A DNA stretch of 10,786 bases from Wenzhouxiangella sp. (GCA_007127425.1 SKZJ01000256.1:1-10786), one strand, 5' to 3'; shown: positions 1-6,623, counted from the stretch's first letter. Made by a program: numbers and translations. Notes: generated by a model not told the origin, from the sequence alone.

Positions 1-530
1 ACATCTCGGCCGAAACCCTGGAGTACCACTACGGCAAGCATCACCAGACTTATGTCGACAAGCTCAACGGCCTGGTCGAAGGCACCGAGTTCGCCGACAA
101 GTCACTTGAGGACATCATCCGCGCATCCAGCGGCGGCATGTTCAATAACGCTGCCCAGGTATGGAACCACACGTTCTACTGGCACTGCCTCAGCCCCAAC
201 GGCGGCGGCAAGCCGTCAGGCAAGCTGGCCGAACTGATCGACCGCGACTTCGGGAGCTTCGATGACTTCGAGAAGAAGTTCAGCGACACCGCCATTGCCA
301 CCTTCGGGTCCGGCTGGGCCTGGCTGGTCCAGAACCCGGACGGCAAGCTCGATGTCGTTTCCACTTCCAACGCCGACACGCCGGTACGCGGCGACGCCAC
401 GCCGCTGCTGACCTGCGATGTGTGGGAACACGCCTATTACATCGATTACCGCAATGCCCGTCCGAAGTACGTGGAGTCGTTCTGGAAACTGGTGAACTGG
501 GACTTCGTGTCCAGCCAGCTCAAGGACTGA
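1..530 (+). CDS. sodB: Fe-type superoxide dismutase, 5'-truncated by window edge
   Basis: Dismutates superoxide to oxygen and hydrogen peroxide in the cytoplasm. The frame is open from base 3 and ends in TGA at 528-530, giving 175 visible residues. Compared with E. coli SodB (193 aa) about 18 N-terminal residues lie outside the window. Counting from base 3, the metal ligands are His9 (in YHYGKHHQ), His56 (in NHTFYW), Asp139 and His143 (in DVWEHAYY). Gln52 in NNAAQVWNH is the glutamine typical of iron rather than manganese enzymes. The C-terminal YIDYRNARP and [10 protein letters not shown] motifs are also intact. No partner gene is adjacent: the next gene starts 193 bp downstream, after a hairpin. 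The family call is very secure; iron preference is inferred from the Gln position. Confidence 0.97.
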   Translation, partial: ISAETLEYHYGKHHQTYVDKLNGLVEGTEFADKSLEDIIRASSGGMFNNAAQVWNHTFYWHCLSPNGGGKPSGKLAELIDRDFGSFDDFEKKFSDTAIATFGSGWAWLVQNPDGKLDVVSTSNADTPVRGDATPLLTCDVWEHAYYIDYRNARPKYVESFWKLVNWDFVSSQLKD

Positions 531-565
531 ATCCGCTCCGTAATTTTCCAGATCCGGTAAGGAAT

Positions 566-595
566 GGCCCGATGGGCAACCTGCCCATCGGTGCC
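566..595 (+). terminator. hairpin after sodB, probable terminator without U-tract
   Basis: A perfect 10-bp stem (569-578 with 582-591) has a 3-nt loop ACC and extends by GGC/GCC (566-568 with 593-595) across one bulged T at 592. It begins 36 bp after the sodB stop. No T-run follows, so intrinsic termination is uncertain; it could instead protect the mRNA 3' end. Confidence 0.5.
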
Positions 596-682
596 TGGCC
601 GGACAAGTACCCACGATTTGCGGTGACACCGGGCGGGTTGCCCGAATGCCGGTCCGAAGCAGCCTTGCCGTGGTCGTTGGCG

Positions 683-690
683 TATAGAAT
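683..690 (+). promoter_or_regulatory. candidate -10 element of argD
   Basis: TATAGAAT lies 33 bp before the argD ATG. The TAGAAT core recurs ahead of the Trm112-like gene (4661-4666) and metX (5007-5012). No good -35 hexamer is seen at 16-18 bp, so the call rests on the -10 alone. Confidence 0.4.
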
Positions 691-723
691 AGCGGGCTTC
701 GCCAACCATTGATCGATCCGGCC

Positions 724-1899
724 ATGTCTCACCTCTTCAACACCTACGCGCGCATGCCGATCGACATCGTTCGCGGCGAGGGTGCCTGGCTGTTCGACAC
801 GGCCGGAAACTCCTATCTCGACGCCATCTCTGGCATTGGCGTATGCAGCCTGGGCCACGCCCACCCGCGCCTGGCCGAGGCCATCGCCGACCAGGCCGCT
901 ACCCTGGTTCACACCGCCAATATCGTCGGGTTACCCCTTCAGGAGGCACTCGGCGATCGCCTGGCCGCCATCAGCGGCCTGGACCGGGCCTTCATCACCA
1001 ACTCCGGCGCCGAAGCCATCGAATGCGCGCTCAAGCTGGCGCGGCTGCACGGTCATGCGCGCGGCATCGAGCACCCGGCCGTGCTGGTTGCCGAGAATGG
1101 TTTCCATGGCCGCACGCTGGCCGCCATCAGCGCCTCCGGGAACCCGGCCATCCAGCAGGGCTTCGGGCCGCTGGTCGAGGGCTTCGTACGTGTCCCTTTC
1201 GGCGACACCGAAGCGGCCGAAGCGGCACTGGAGCAGCATCCGGAGATCGTCGCCGTGCTACTCGAGCCCATACAGGGCGAAGGTGGTGTGCGTGTGGCCC
1301 CGGATGGCCACCTGGCGTCGCTCAGGCAGGCCTGCGACCGACACCAGGCCCTGCTGATGCTCGACGAGATCCAGAGCGGCATGTGCCGGGCCGGTCGCTG
1401 GTTCGCACACCAGCACGATGACGAGCTCCGTCCCGATGTCGTACTCAGCGCCAAGGCACTGGGCAACGGTGTCCCCATCGGCGCCTGCCTGGCCACGGAA
1501 GCGGTGGCCGGACTCATGCAGCCGGGCAGCCACGGCACCACCTTCGGTGGCAACCCCCTGGCCTGCCGGGCGGCACTGGAGGTTCTCTCCATCATGGAGA
1601 ACGACCATATCGCTGATCGCAGCCTGGAGACCGGGGCTGCCTTGCGCCGGCAACTCGAGCGGGGGCTTTCCGGCCACCCGACCGTGCGCGAGATCCGCGG
1701 CCGCGGGCTGATGGTCGGCATCGAACTGACGGAGGACTGCGGGGAGCTCAAATCCGACGCCCTCGCACAGGGCCTGCTGATCAACGTCACCCGCGGCAAC
1801 ACCGTCCGCCTGCTGCCGCCGCTGATCATCGACGACGAGCAGCGCGAGCGCATCGGCCAAACCGTCATCGACATCATTCACCGGCGCTTTCCCTCATGA
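724..1899 (+). CDS. argD: acetylornithine / succinyldiaminopimelate aminotransferase
   Basis: A class III PLP-dependent aminotransferase of 391 aa, normal for ArgD. It converts N-acetylglutamate semialdehyde to N-acetylornithine in arginine synthesis, and in many bacteria also acts at the succinyl-diaminopimelate step of lysine synthesis. Visible motifs are the N-terminal MSHLFNTYAR and GEGAWLFDT, then NSGAEAIECALKLAR (PLP phosphate region), LDEIQSG with Asp214 (pyridine-nitrogen partner), LSAKALGNGVPIGA with Lys244 (Schiff base) and HGTTFGGNPLA. An in-frame TTG at 709 would add five residues. ATG 724 is chosen because family proteins begin at this MSHLFN-like motif; no clear Shine-Dalgarno site supports either start. 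The stop overlaps the next gene's ATG by 4 bp (ATGA), so the two are probably co-transcribed and translationally coupled. A strict ArgD role is more likely than other ornithine aminotransferases but is not proven here. Confidence 0.93.
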   Translation: MSHLFNTYARMPIDIVRGEGAWLFDTAGNSYLDAISGIGVCSLGHAHPRLAEAIADQAATLVHTANIVGLPLQEALGDRLAAISGLDRAFITNSGAEAIECALKLARLHGHARGIEHPAVLVAENGFHGRTLAAISASGNPAIQQGFGPLVEGFVRVPFGDTEAAEAALEQHPEIVAVLLEPIQGEGGVRVAPDGHLASLRQACDRHQALLMLDEIQSGMCRAGRWFAHQHDDELRPDVVLSAKALGNGVPIGACLATEAVAGLMQPGSHGTTFGGNPLACRAALEVLSIMENDHIADRSLETGAALRRQLERGLSGHPTVREIRGRGLMVGIELTEDCGELKSDALAQGLLINVTRGNTVRLLPPLIIDDEQRERIGQTVIDIIHRRFPS

Positions 1900-2966
1900 T
1901 CCTGAATGTCGACGATATCCAGCTCGGCTACGACGAGGAACTGGTCATTCGCGGCTTGAGTTTCGGGCTTCACGCAGGGGAAATCGGTTGCCTGCTGGGT
2001 GCCTCGGGCTGCGGAAAGACCACCGCCCTGCGCGCCGTGGCCGGCTTCGAACCCCTGCGCGGCGGCGAGATCCGCATCAACGGCCAGGTGGCGTCGACCA
2101 CCACGTTTCGCATGGCACCGGAAAAGCGCAGCGTCGGCATGGTCTTCCAGGACCACGCGCTGTTTCCACACTTGCGCGTGGCCGACAACGTCGGCTTCGG
2201 ATTACGCAAACTCTCGCGCGGCGACAAGCGGCGTCGGGTGGACGAACTTCTGGAACTGACCGGCCTGGAGGGGCTTGGCCATCGCTATCCCCACGAACTG
2301 TCCGGCGGTCAGCAGCAACGCGTCGCACTGGCGCGGGCACTGGCGCCGGCACCGGCCGTTTTGCTGATGGACGAACCGTTTTCCAATCTCGACACCCGCC
2401 TGAGACGCCGCATGGGCGAGGAAATACGCACCATTCTCAAGGAACGCGGCACCGCGACGCTGATCGTGACCCACGACCAGCACGAAGCCTTCGCGCTGGC
2501 CGACAAGGTCGGCCTGCTCAAGGACGGCCGCATGTTGCAGTGGGACAGCCCTTACGTGCTCTACCACGAGCCGGCCAGCCATTACGTGGCCGCGTTCACG
2601 GGACGGGGCAGCTACCTGAATGCCCAGGTCAAGGGAAGCAGCCTGATCCACGCCCTGGGCACCTCACCCCTGCCGCCACGACGTCCGCCGGGCGACGAGC
2701 TGGCGCTGTTGATTCGCCCCGACGACATCCGCCCCGACAGCCAGGGACGCCTGGCCACGGTACTGGCGCGGCAGTTCCAGGGAGCACAGATCATGTACCG
2801 GCTCAGGCTGGATACGGGCGAGGAAATCGCCGCCCTGTTTCCCAGCCACGACGATTACGATAAGGGCCAGCGCATCGGCGTGGCGCTCGATGCCCAGCAC
2901 CTGGTCCTGTTTCCGACCAGTCAGGCCGAGTCGTTCATCAACCCGGTCAACAACGAAGCAGACTGA
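1896..2966 (+). CDS. ABC transporter ATP-binding protein, FbpC / CUT1-like, no adjacent permease
   Basis: A 356-aa ATPase subunit that would power an inner-membrane importer. All nucleotide-binding motifs are present: Walker A GASGCGKTT (35-43), Q-loop Gln85 in VFQDHALFPH, signature LSGGQQQR (135-142), Walker B LLMDEP (156-161), D-loop SNLD (163-166) and switch His193 in VTHDQHEAFA. From about residue 235 a C-terminal extension (LIRPDDIRPD near 270) has the look of a TOBE-type regulatory domain. Length and layout match the iron(III)/spermidine/sulfate importer ATPases, closest by eye to FbpC. No permease or binding-protein gene is in the window; the only partner is argD, which it overlaps by 4 bp. 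The substrate is therefore unknown: iron is a family-based guess. Its last 46 bp overlap the 3' end of purK on the opposite strand. Confidence 0.88.
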   Translation: MILNVDDIQLGYDEELVIRGLSFGLHAGEIGCLLGASGCGKTTALRAVAGFEPLRGGEIRINGQVASTTTFRMAPEKRSVGMVFQDHALFPHLRVADNVGFGLRKLSRGDKRRRVDELLELTGLEGLGHRYPHELSGGQQQRVALARALAPAPAVLLMDEPFSNLDTRLRRRMGEEIRTILKERGTATLIVTHDQHEAFALADKVGLLKDGRMLQWDSPYVLYHEPASHYVAAFTGRGSYLNAQVKGSSLIHALGTSPLPPRRPPGDELALLIRPDDIRPDSQGRLATVLARQFQGAQIMYRLRLDTGEEIAALFPSHDDYDKGQRIGVALDAQHLVLFPTSQAESFINPVNNEAD

Positions 2967-4048
2967 GCATCCAGGCACGGGGCCAACCCGGCCATCAGTT
3001 CTTCCAGGGCCTGGCCGTCGGCCTCGGTCAACGTCGCGTGACCGACCTTGCGCCCTGACCGCGCCTGCTTGCCGTAGTCATGCCAATGAAGTCCCCGGCA
3101 CGCCAGCAGCTTCTCACGCGCCGGCATCTCACCGATCCAGTTGATCATCAGCGATCGTCCGCGGGCCGCTGTCTCTCCCAGCGGCCAGTCGCAGACCGCC
3201 CGCAGGTGATTCTCGAATTGCGACACCTGCGCCCCTTCGATGGTCCAGTGCGCCGAGTTGTGTACACGCGGGGCAAACTCATTGGCCAGCAGCCGGCCGT
3301 CAACGGCAAACAGCTCCAGGGTCAGGCAACCAACATAGTCGAGGTGTTCGGCCAGCGCCCGGCCGAGCCCTTCGGCCCGGGCCTGCAACTGATCGGCCCG
3401 GGGTGCAGGCGCCATGGCCAGGCGAAGTATGCCGTCGTGATGGACGGTACGCGAAAGCGGATAGCAGCGCAGGTCGCCGCTGGCCGAGCGCACCACGGTA
3501 ATGGCGCACTCGAAATCAAACGGCACGAAACCTTCCAGGATCAGTTCGTGGTCACCCAGTGCCTGCCAGGCCGGCTCGAGATCCTCGGGCGTTCTCAGCA
3601 CTGCCTGCCCCTTGCCGTCGTAGCCCATGCGCCGGGTCTTGAGCACGGCCGGGAAGCCGATGCGCTCCAGCGCTTCGAGCAGTTCCGGTCGGCTGGACAC
3701 GGCAGCAAACGGAGGGACGGGGATGTCGAGCGACTCGAACATTCGCTTCTCGGCCAGTCGATCCTGGCCGGTGGCCAGCGCCCGGGCCGACGGGTGCACG
3801 GTGGTTCGGGTGGACAAGGCATCCAGTACCGTGGCCGGCACGTTCTCGAAATCGCAGGTGACCCTTTCACACCCCGACAGCGCCTCGATGGCAGCATCGT
3901 CATTCCAGTCCGCCGTGACCAGACGCCCGAGCGCACCGGCGCATGCGTCGCGCTTGGGATCGACGATGGTGAAATCCAGCCCCAGCGGGATCCCGGCCGC
4001 GGCCAACATTCGTGCCAGTTGTCCCCCGCCCAGAATGCCGACCTTCAT
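2921..4048 (-). CDS. purK: 5-(carboxyamino)imidazole ribonucleotide synthase (PurK)
   Basis: An ATP-grasp enzyme of 375 aa that carboxylates the exocyclic amine of AIR, using ATP and bicarbonate, to give N5-CAIR for PurE in purine synthesis. Visible are the N-terminal [11 protein letters not shown] (4-14), the VTCDFENVP segment (63-71), [15 protein letters not shown] (134-148, with Lys137 and the flexible glycine-rich loop), LELF with Glu245, and [14 protein letters not shown] (256-269), the metal/ATP-binding end of the ATP-grasp fold. Length matches the family. The ATG (complement of 4046-4048) overlaps the purE stop by 4 bp, so it is read second in a purE-purK operon. The 3' end runs 46 bp into the convergent ABC ATPase gene, leaving no room between them for a terminator. 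Confidence 0.95.
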   Translation of the reverse strand: MKVGILGGGQLARMLAAAGIPLGLDFTIVDPKRDACAGALGRLVTADWNDDAAIEALSGCERVTCDFENVPATVLDALSTRTTVHPSARALATGQDRLAEKRMFESLDIPVPPFAAVSSRPELLEALERIGFPAVLKTRRMGYDGKGQAVLRTPEDLEPAWQALGDHELILEGFVPFDFECAITVVRSASGDLRCYPLSRTVHHDGILRLAMAPAPRADQLQARAEGLGRALAEHLDYVGCLTLELFAVDGRLLANEFAPRVHNSAHWTIEGAQVSQFENHLRAVCDWPLGETAARGRSLMINWIGEMPAREKLLACRGLHWHDYGKQARSGRKVGHATLTEADGQALEELMAGLAPCLDAQSASLLTGLMNDSA

Positions 4049-4542
4049 GGTTCGCGCGGATCGGTGGAAGCAAGCACCTTGTCAGTCTGCTGCTCTCGCC
4101 ACTGGCGATAGCGCTCGCGAATGCCGGCATCCTGGTTGCCCAGCATGGAGGCCGCCAGAAGCGCGGCATTGATGGCGCCGGCCTTGCCGATGGCCAGGGT
4201 CCCTACCGGAACACCACCGGGCATCTGGGCAATCGACAGCAGGGAATCGAGCCCATTGAGCGTACGGGACTGAACCGGCACACCAAGTACCGGCAGCATC
4301 GTCTTGGCCGCCACCATACCGGGCAGGTGCGCCGCACCGCCGGCTCCGGCAATAATCACCTGGATACCGCGCTGCTCGGCCGTATCGGCGTACTCGAACA
4401 TGGCGTCGGGCGTCCGGTGCGCCGAAACAACCTTGACCTCGGCCGGAACCTCGAGGGCCTCGAGTGTCGAAGCGGCATGCTCCATGGTGTCCCAGTCACT
4501 CTTCGAACCCATGATGATGCCGACCAGCGCTCGGCTTGACAT
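4045..4542 (-). CDS. purE: N5-carboxyaminoimidazole ribonucleotide mutase (PurE class I)
   Basis: Moves the carboxylate of N5-CAIR to C4, giving CAIR, directly after PurK; class I PurE enzymes are octamers. The protein is 165 aa, within the usual range. Key motifs are [13 protein letters not shown] (8-20, ribonucleotide phosphate binding with conserved Ser13 and Asp16), SAHRTP with the catalytic His42, [14 protein letters not shown], and [15 protein letters not shown]. The ATG is the complement of 4540-4542. GGAG (complement of 4551-4554) lies 8 nt upstream as a Shine-Dalgarno site and supports this start. It is the first gene of purE-purK and is divergent from the Trm112-like gene 130 bp away. 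The C-terminal tail after about residue 150 is polar and variable, as is common. I saw no convincing PurR box. Confidence 0.96.
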   Translation of the reverse strand: MSSRALVGIIMGSKSDWDTMEHAASTLEALEVPAEVKVVSAHRTPDAMFEYADTAEQRGIQVIIAGAGGAAHLPGMVAAKTMLPVLGVPVQSRTLNGLDSLLSIAQMPGGVPVGTLAIGKAGAINAALLAASMLGNQDAGIRERYRQWREQQTDKVLASTDPREP

Positions 4543-4572
4543 GGCGGTATCTCCGCTACGGAAAAGCGCACA

Positions 4573-4601
4573 ATCTTAGCAACTTGCCCCGCCCGAGTAA
4601 A
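4573..4601 (-). promoter_or_regulatory. candidate sigma70 promoter of purE-purK
   Basis: On the minus strand a -35 TTTACT (complement of 4596-4601) and a -10 TAAGAT (complement of 4573-4578) are separated by exactly 17 bp, each 4/6 to consensus. The predicted start near 4566 gives a leader of about 24 nt carrying the GGAG site. Confidence 0.5.
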
Positions 4602-4660
4602 TGAAGGTACCGATCGCCGGCTTCCGCCATCTCGGTCACTGCGGCAGCGGAAAAAGCGGG

Positions 4661-4666
4661 TAGAAT
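4661..4666 (+). promoter_or_regulatory. candidate -10 of the Trm112-like gene, leaderless arrangement
   Basis: TAGAAT ends 6 nt before the ATG at 4673, so a start site 7 nt downstream would fall on the A of the ATG. There is no Shine-Dalgarno sequence in the interval. No good -35 hexamer is visible. Confidence 0.45.
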
Positions 4667-4672
4667 TGACGC

Positions 4673-4942
4673 ATGACCATTCCCGATCACCTGCTCGACA
4701 TTCTCTGTTGCCCGGTCAGCCATGAACCGCTCCGGCCGCTGGGCAAGAACCGTCTCAAATCGCTCAACCGGAATATTGCCGAAGGCGAGGTACTGCATAT
4801 CGATGGCAGTCCGGTCGAAGGCCACATCGCCGAAGCCCTGATTACCCGCGACGACAAGGTCATCTACATCATCGACGACGGCATACCGGTGCTGCTGCCC
4901 GACCGCGGCATCGGCACCACCCAGTTCACCGACCCGCTCTGA
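4673..4942 (+). CDS. Trm112-like / UPF0434 family small protein
   Basis: An 89-aa protein related to the YcaR/UPF0434 (Trm112-like) family. It has the family opening LLDILCCPVSHEPL (7-20) and closing VIYIIDDGIPVLLPD, with an inserted middle segment that makes it longer than the roughly 60-aa E. coli YcaR. Family members normally have a Cys-Pro-x-Cys knuckle. Here the second cysteine is Ser16 and there is no downstream cysteine, so the zinc site appears lost; I recall similar long forms in Xanthomonas-type genomes. In eukaryotes and archaea Trm112 activates methyltransferases acting on tRNA, rRNA and release factors; the bacterial role is not established. No Shine-Dalgarno precedes the ATG, and a -10-like TAGAAT sits just upstream. 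It is divergent from purE and 108 bp ahead of metX. Confidence 0.85.
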   Translation: MTIPDHLLDILCCPVSHEPLRPLGKNRLKSLNRNIAEGEVLHIDGSPVEGHIAEALITRDDKVIYIIDDGIPVLLPDRGIGTTQFTDPL

Positions 4943-4956
4943 CCTCACGCATTGCA

Positions 4957-4973
4957 GCCGCCTCCTTTGCGGC
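4957..4973 (+). terminator. weak hairpin after the Trm112-like gene
   Basis: Stem GCCGC (4957-4961) pairs with GCGGC (4969-4973) around a 7-nt loop CTCCTTT, beginning 15 bp after the stop. It has only 5 bp and no T-run, so terminator function is doubtful. The segment 4954-4974 matches the tRNA-Arg anticodon arm at 9794-9814 in 19 of 21 positions. Confidence 0.25.
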
Positions 4974-5006
4974 ATAACACCTCCCCCTGATCCGGGAGCG
5001 CAGGTG

Positions 5007-5012
5007 TAGAAT
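5007..5012 (+). promoter_or_regulatory. candidate -10 of metX-family gene
   Basis: TAGAAT here would start transcription near 5019, about 32 nt before the ATG at 5051. It adjoins an interrupted inverted repeat: ACACCT (4977-4982) with AGGTGT (5002-5007), and inside it CTCCC (4981-4985) with GGGAG (4994-4998). That repeat could be an operator or a read-through hairpin. The -35 is not recognisable. Confidence 0.35.
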
Positions 5013-5050
5013 GGCACGCTGGTGATTTCCGGCAATGCGTCGCAACCTTC

Positions 5051-6142
5051 ATGGGCCCTGCAACTCACTACTTCGATCTGGCTGAACCGTTCTCACTGTA
5101 TCGCGGCGGCAAGCTGCCCAGTCTGCGGCTGGCGTGGGAGTGCTGGGGCAAGCTCGATGAAAACAAGGCCAATGCCGTCCTGATCTTCACCGGCCTGTCG
5201 CCGGGTGCCCATGCAGCATCTTCAGCGCAGGATCCCGAACCCGGCTGGTGGGAGGAAATGATCGGCCCCGGAAAACCGATCGACACCGATCGTTTCTTCG
5301 TGCTGTGCGTCAACTCGCTGGGCTCGTGCATGGGCTCGACCGGACCGGCCAGCATCAATCCGGCCACCGGCCGACCCTGGCGACTCGATTTCCCGGACCT
5401 CGCCATCGAGGACATCGCCCGGGCAACTCGACTGGTGGTCGACGATCTGGGTATTTCACGGCTGCATGCCGTCATCGGGCCGTCCATGGGCGGGCTGACC
5501 GCCATGGCCTGGCTGAAGCAGTTTCCGGAAAGTACCGACAAGGTCGGTCTCATTTCGACGGCATGCTCGGCCACGCCCATGGCGATTGCCATCCGCTCTC
5601 TGCAGCGTGAAGCGGTGGTGACGGATCGAAACTTCCGCGACGGCCAGTACACCGAGGATGCCTGGCCCGAGGTCGGCATGCGCCTGGCACGCAAGCTCGG
5701 GATGATTTCCTACCGCTCGGCCCGCGAGTGGCAGCAGCGCTTCGGACGACAGTTCCAGGACTACTTTCCGCCGACCCTGTTCGGCATGCGTTTCAAGGTC
5801 GAGTCCTACCTTGAAACCCATGCCAGGAAGTTCGTCGGACAGTTCGACCCCTGCTGCTATCTCTACCTGTCACGCGCCATGGACATGTTCGACACCTGCG
5901 ACAGCGGCGAATCCCTCAAAGCACTGTTCAAACGCAGTTTCACCGGCAAGGCGCTGGTACTGGGGGTGGAAACCGACATCCTGTTTCCGCTCTACCAGCA
6001 GCGAGAACTGGCGGCCGCGCTGGAAGCCAGTGGCTCGGAAGTCAACTTCGAGGCCCTGCCATCGGTCCAGGGCCATGACGCCTTCCTGGTCGACATCGAG
6101 TCTTTCGGACCGCCGATCCGACAGTGGTTGCAAACCCCATAA
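5051..6142 (+). CDS. metX: MetX-family O-acyltransferase, likely serine (or homoserine) O-succinyltransferase
   Basis: An alpha/beta-hydrolase acyltransferase of 363 aa, transferring an acyl group from acyl-CoA to the hydroxyl of homoserine or serine for methionine or cysteine synthesis. The catalytic triad is Ser145 in GPSMGG (the nucleophile elbow), Asp309 in VETDILFP and His342 in VQGHDAFL. Other MetX hallmarks are WWEEMIGPGKPIDTDRFFV and CVNSLGSCMGSTGP. The segment TGLSPGAHAA (47-56) resembles the Xanthomonas/Stenotrophomonas subgroup reassigned from homoserine acetyltransferase to serine O-succinyltransferase; classical homoserine enzymes have a different sequence there. So the likely product is O-succinylserine, but this is subgroup inference and homoserine remains possible. 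ATG 5051 gives the family N-terminus; its Shine-Dalgarno is poor. It stands alone, followed 44 bp later by tRNA-Leu. The symbol denotes family, not proven substrate. Confidence 0.88.
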   Translation: MGPATHYFDLAEPFSLYRGGKLPSLRLAWECWGKLDENKANAVLIFTGLSPGAHAASSAQDPEPGWWEEMIGPGKPIDTDRFFVLCVNSLGSCMGSTGPASINPATGRPWRLDFPDLAIEDIARATRLVVDDLGISRLHAVIGPSMGGLTAMAWLKQFPESTDKVGLISTACSATPMAIAIRSLQREAVVTDRNFRDGQYTEDAWPEVGMRLARKLGMISYRSAREWQQRFGRQFQDYFPPTLFGMRFKVESYLETHARKFVGQFDPCCYLYLSRAMDMFDTCDSGESLKALFKRSFTGKALVLGVETDILFPLYQQRELAAALEASGSEVNFEALPSVQGHDAFLVDIESFGPPIRQWLQTP

Positions 6143-6145
6143 GGC

Positions 6146-6174
6146 TTTACTTCAGGACGCCATTTGACGACAAT
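6146..6174 (+). promoter_or_regulatory. candidate promoter of tRNA-Leu
   Basis: TTTACT (6146-6151) and GACAAT (6169-6174) are separated by 17 bp, each 4/6 to the sigma70 consensus. The predicted start near 6181 is 6 nt before the mature tRNA 5' end. The -35 hexamer is identical to that proposed for purE. Confidence 0.45.
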
Positions 6175-6186
6175 ACTCGACCCGCT

Positions 6187-6273
6187 GCCGGGGTGGCGGA
6201 ACTGGTAGACGCGCCGGACTCAAAATCCGGTTCTGGAAACAGAGTGCGGGTTCGATTCCCGCCCCCGGCACCA
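6187..6273 (+). tRNA. tRNA-Leu (anticodon CAA)
   Basis: An 87-nt class II tRNA. The acceptor stem GCCGGGG (6187-6193) pairs with CCCCGGC (6263-6269), with discriminator A6270 and encoded CCA at 6271-6273. The anticodon stem CCGGA/TCCGG (6214-6218 with 6226-6230) encloses loop CTCAAAA, so the anticodon is CAA (6221-6223), reading UUG. The long variable arm expected of leucine tRNAs lies between the anticodon stem and the T-arm GCGGGTTCGATTCCCGC. It follows the metX stop by 44 bp and has its own candidate promoter. Confidence 0.97.
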
Positions 6274-6307
6274 TCCCGCAATTCGTTCCATGCCATGCTT
6301 GGATCGC

Positions 6308-6329
6308 CCTCTCCCTGAACAGTGAGAGG
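6308..6329 (+). other. small hairpin downstream of tRNA-Leu
   Basis: CCTCTC (6308-6313) pairs with GAGAGG (6324-6329) around a 10-nt loop, 35 nt after the CCA end. It could help end the tRNA transcript but has no T-run. The rest of 6274-6351 shows nothing recognisable. Confidence 0.25.
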
Positions 6330-6351
6330 AGACAGCCTCCCGTTGCGAGGA

Positions 6352-6547
6352 AAACGGATCCTGATTCGCGTCGTGTCTCAGTGTCCGGATCTCGGTGGCA
6401 CCGTGGCCGGCCTCAAGCGGGAGGATCCGCTTCAGTTCGACGCGGTGGCGAGGCCTTCAGCGAATCCTCCCGCTTGAGGCCAGCGCGCCGCATCATTGTC
6501 AGGGCTTTTGCTTCCGACTGAGACACGACGCGAATCAGGAAACGGAT
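6352..6547. repeat. 8-bp direct repeat flanking the MITE-like element (target duplication)
   Basis: AAACGGAT occurs at 6352-6359 and again at 6540-6547, directly abutting the outer ends of the two terminal inverted repeats. A perfect 8-bp duplication at exactly these points is the expected footprint of cut-and-paste transposition. The coordinates given span both copies. Confidence 0.85.
6360..6539. mobile_element. 180-bp MITE-like non-autonomous element with 23-bp TIRs
   Basis: Perfect 23-bp terminal inverted repeats, starting CCTGATTCGCG, lie at 6360-6382 and 6517-6539. Inside them is a second perfect inverted repeat of 18 bp, starting GGCCTCAAGC, at 6409-6426 and 6464-6481, so the single strand could fold into a long interrupted hairpin. 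Spacers are 26 nt (left), 37 nt (centre) and 35 nt (right). No credible reading frame exists inside, so it would need a transposase supplied in trans. It is flanked by the 8-bp duplication AAACGGAT. I do not recognise the TIR. Several IS families make 8-bp duplications, so I do not assign one. It sits 86 bp after tRNA-Leu and just beyond the terminator of the SUMF1-domain gene, in a gene-free region where insertion would be neutral. No second copy is in the window. Confidence 0.85.
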
Positions 6548-6562
6548 AACCCAAAAATAAAG

Positions 6563-6595
6563 AAAGGCGGATGACGTCGGCCGTCATCCGCCTTT
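6563..6595 (-). terminator. rho-independent terminator of the SUMF1-domain gene
   Basis: A perfect 14-bp stem (6563-6576 with 6582-6595) closes a 5-nt loop TCGGC. On the minus strand it is followed by a T-rich tail (CTTTATTTTTGG), and it lies 28 bp after the TGA of the gene at 6624. Confidence 0.9.
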
Positions 6596-6623
6596 CATTG
6601 CGCAATGTCTGTGCCTTATCCGG

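Noticed and set aside
630..644. Second hairpin in the sodB-argD gap (CGGGC/GCCCG)
   Set aside because: A 5-bp stem with no T-run in GC-rich sequence is expected by chance.
1053..1877. 274-residue minus-strand frame inside argD
   Set aside because: It is a Ser/Arg-rich shadow of argD with no recognisable motifs.
3080..4111. 343-residue open frame on the plus strand opposite purK and the purE end
   Set aside because: It lies wholly antisense to well-conserved genes and has the low-complexity Arg/Gly/Gln-rich composition expected of a GC-rich shadow frame.
4943..5050. SAM riboswitch upstream of metX
   Set aside because: The interval is too short once the candidate -10 at 5007-5012 is placed, leaving about 32 nt of leader, and no riboswitch core is recognisable.
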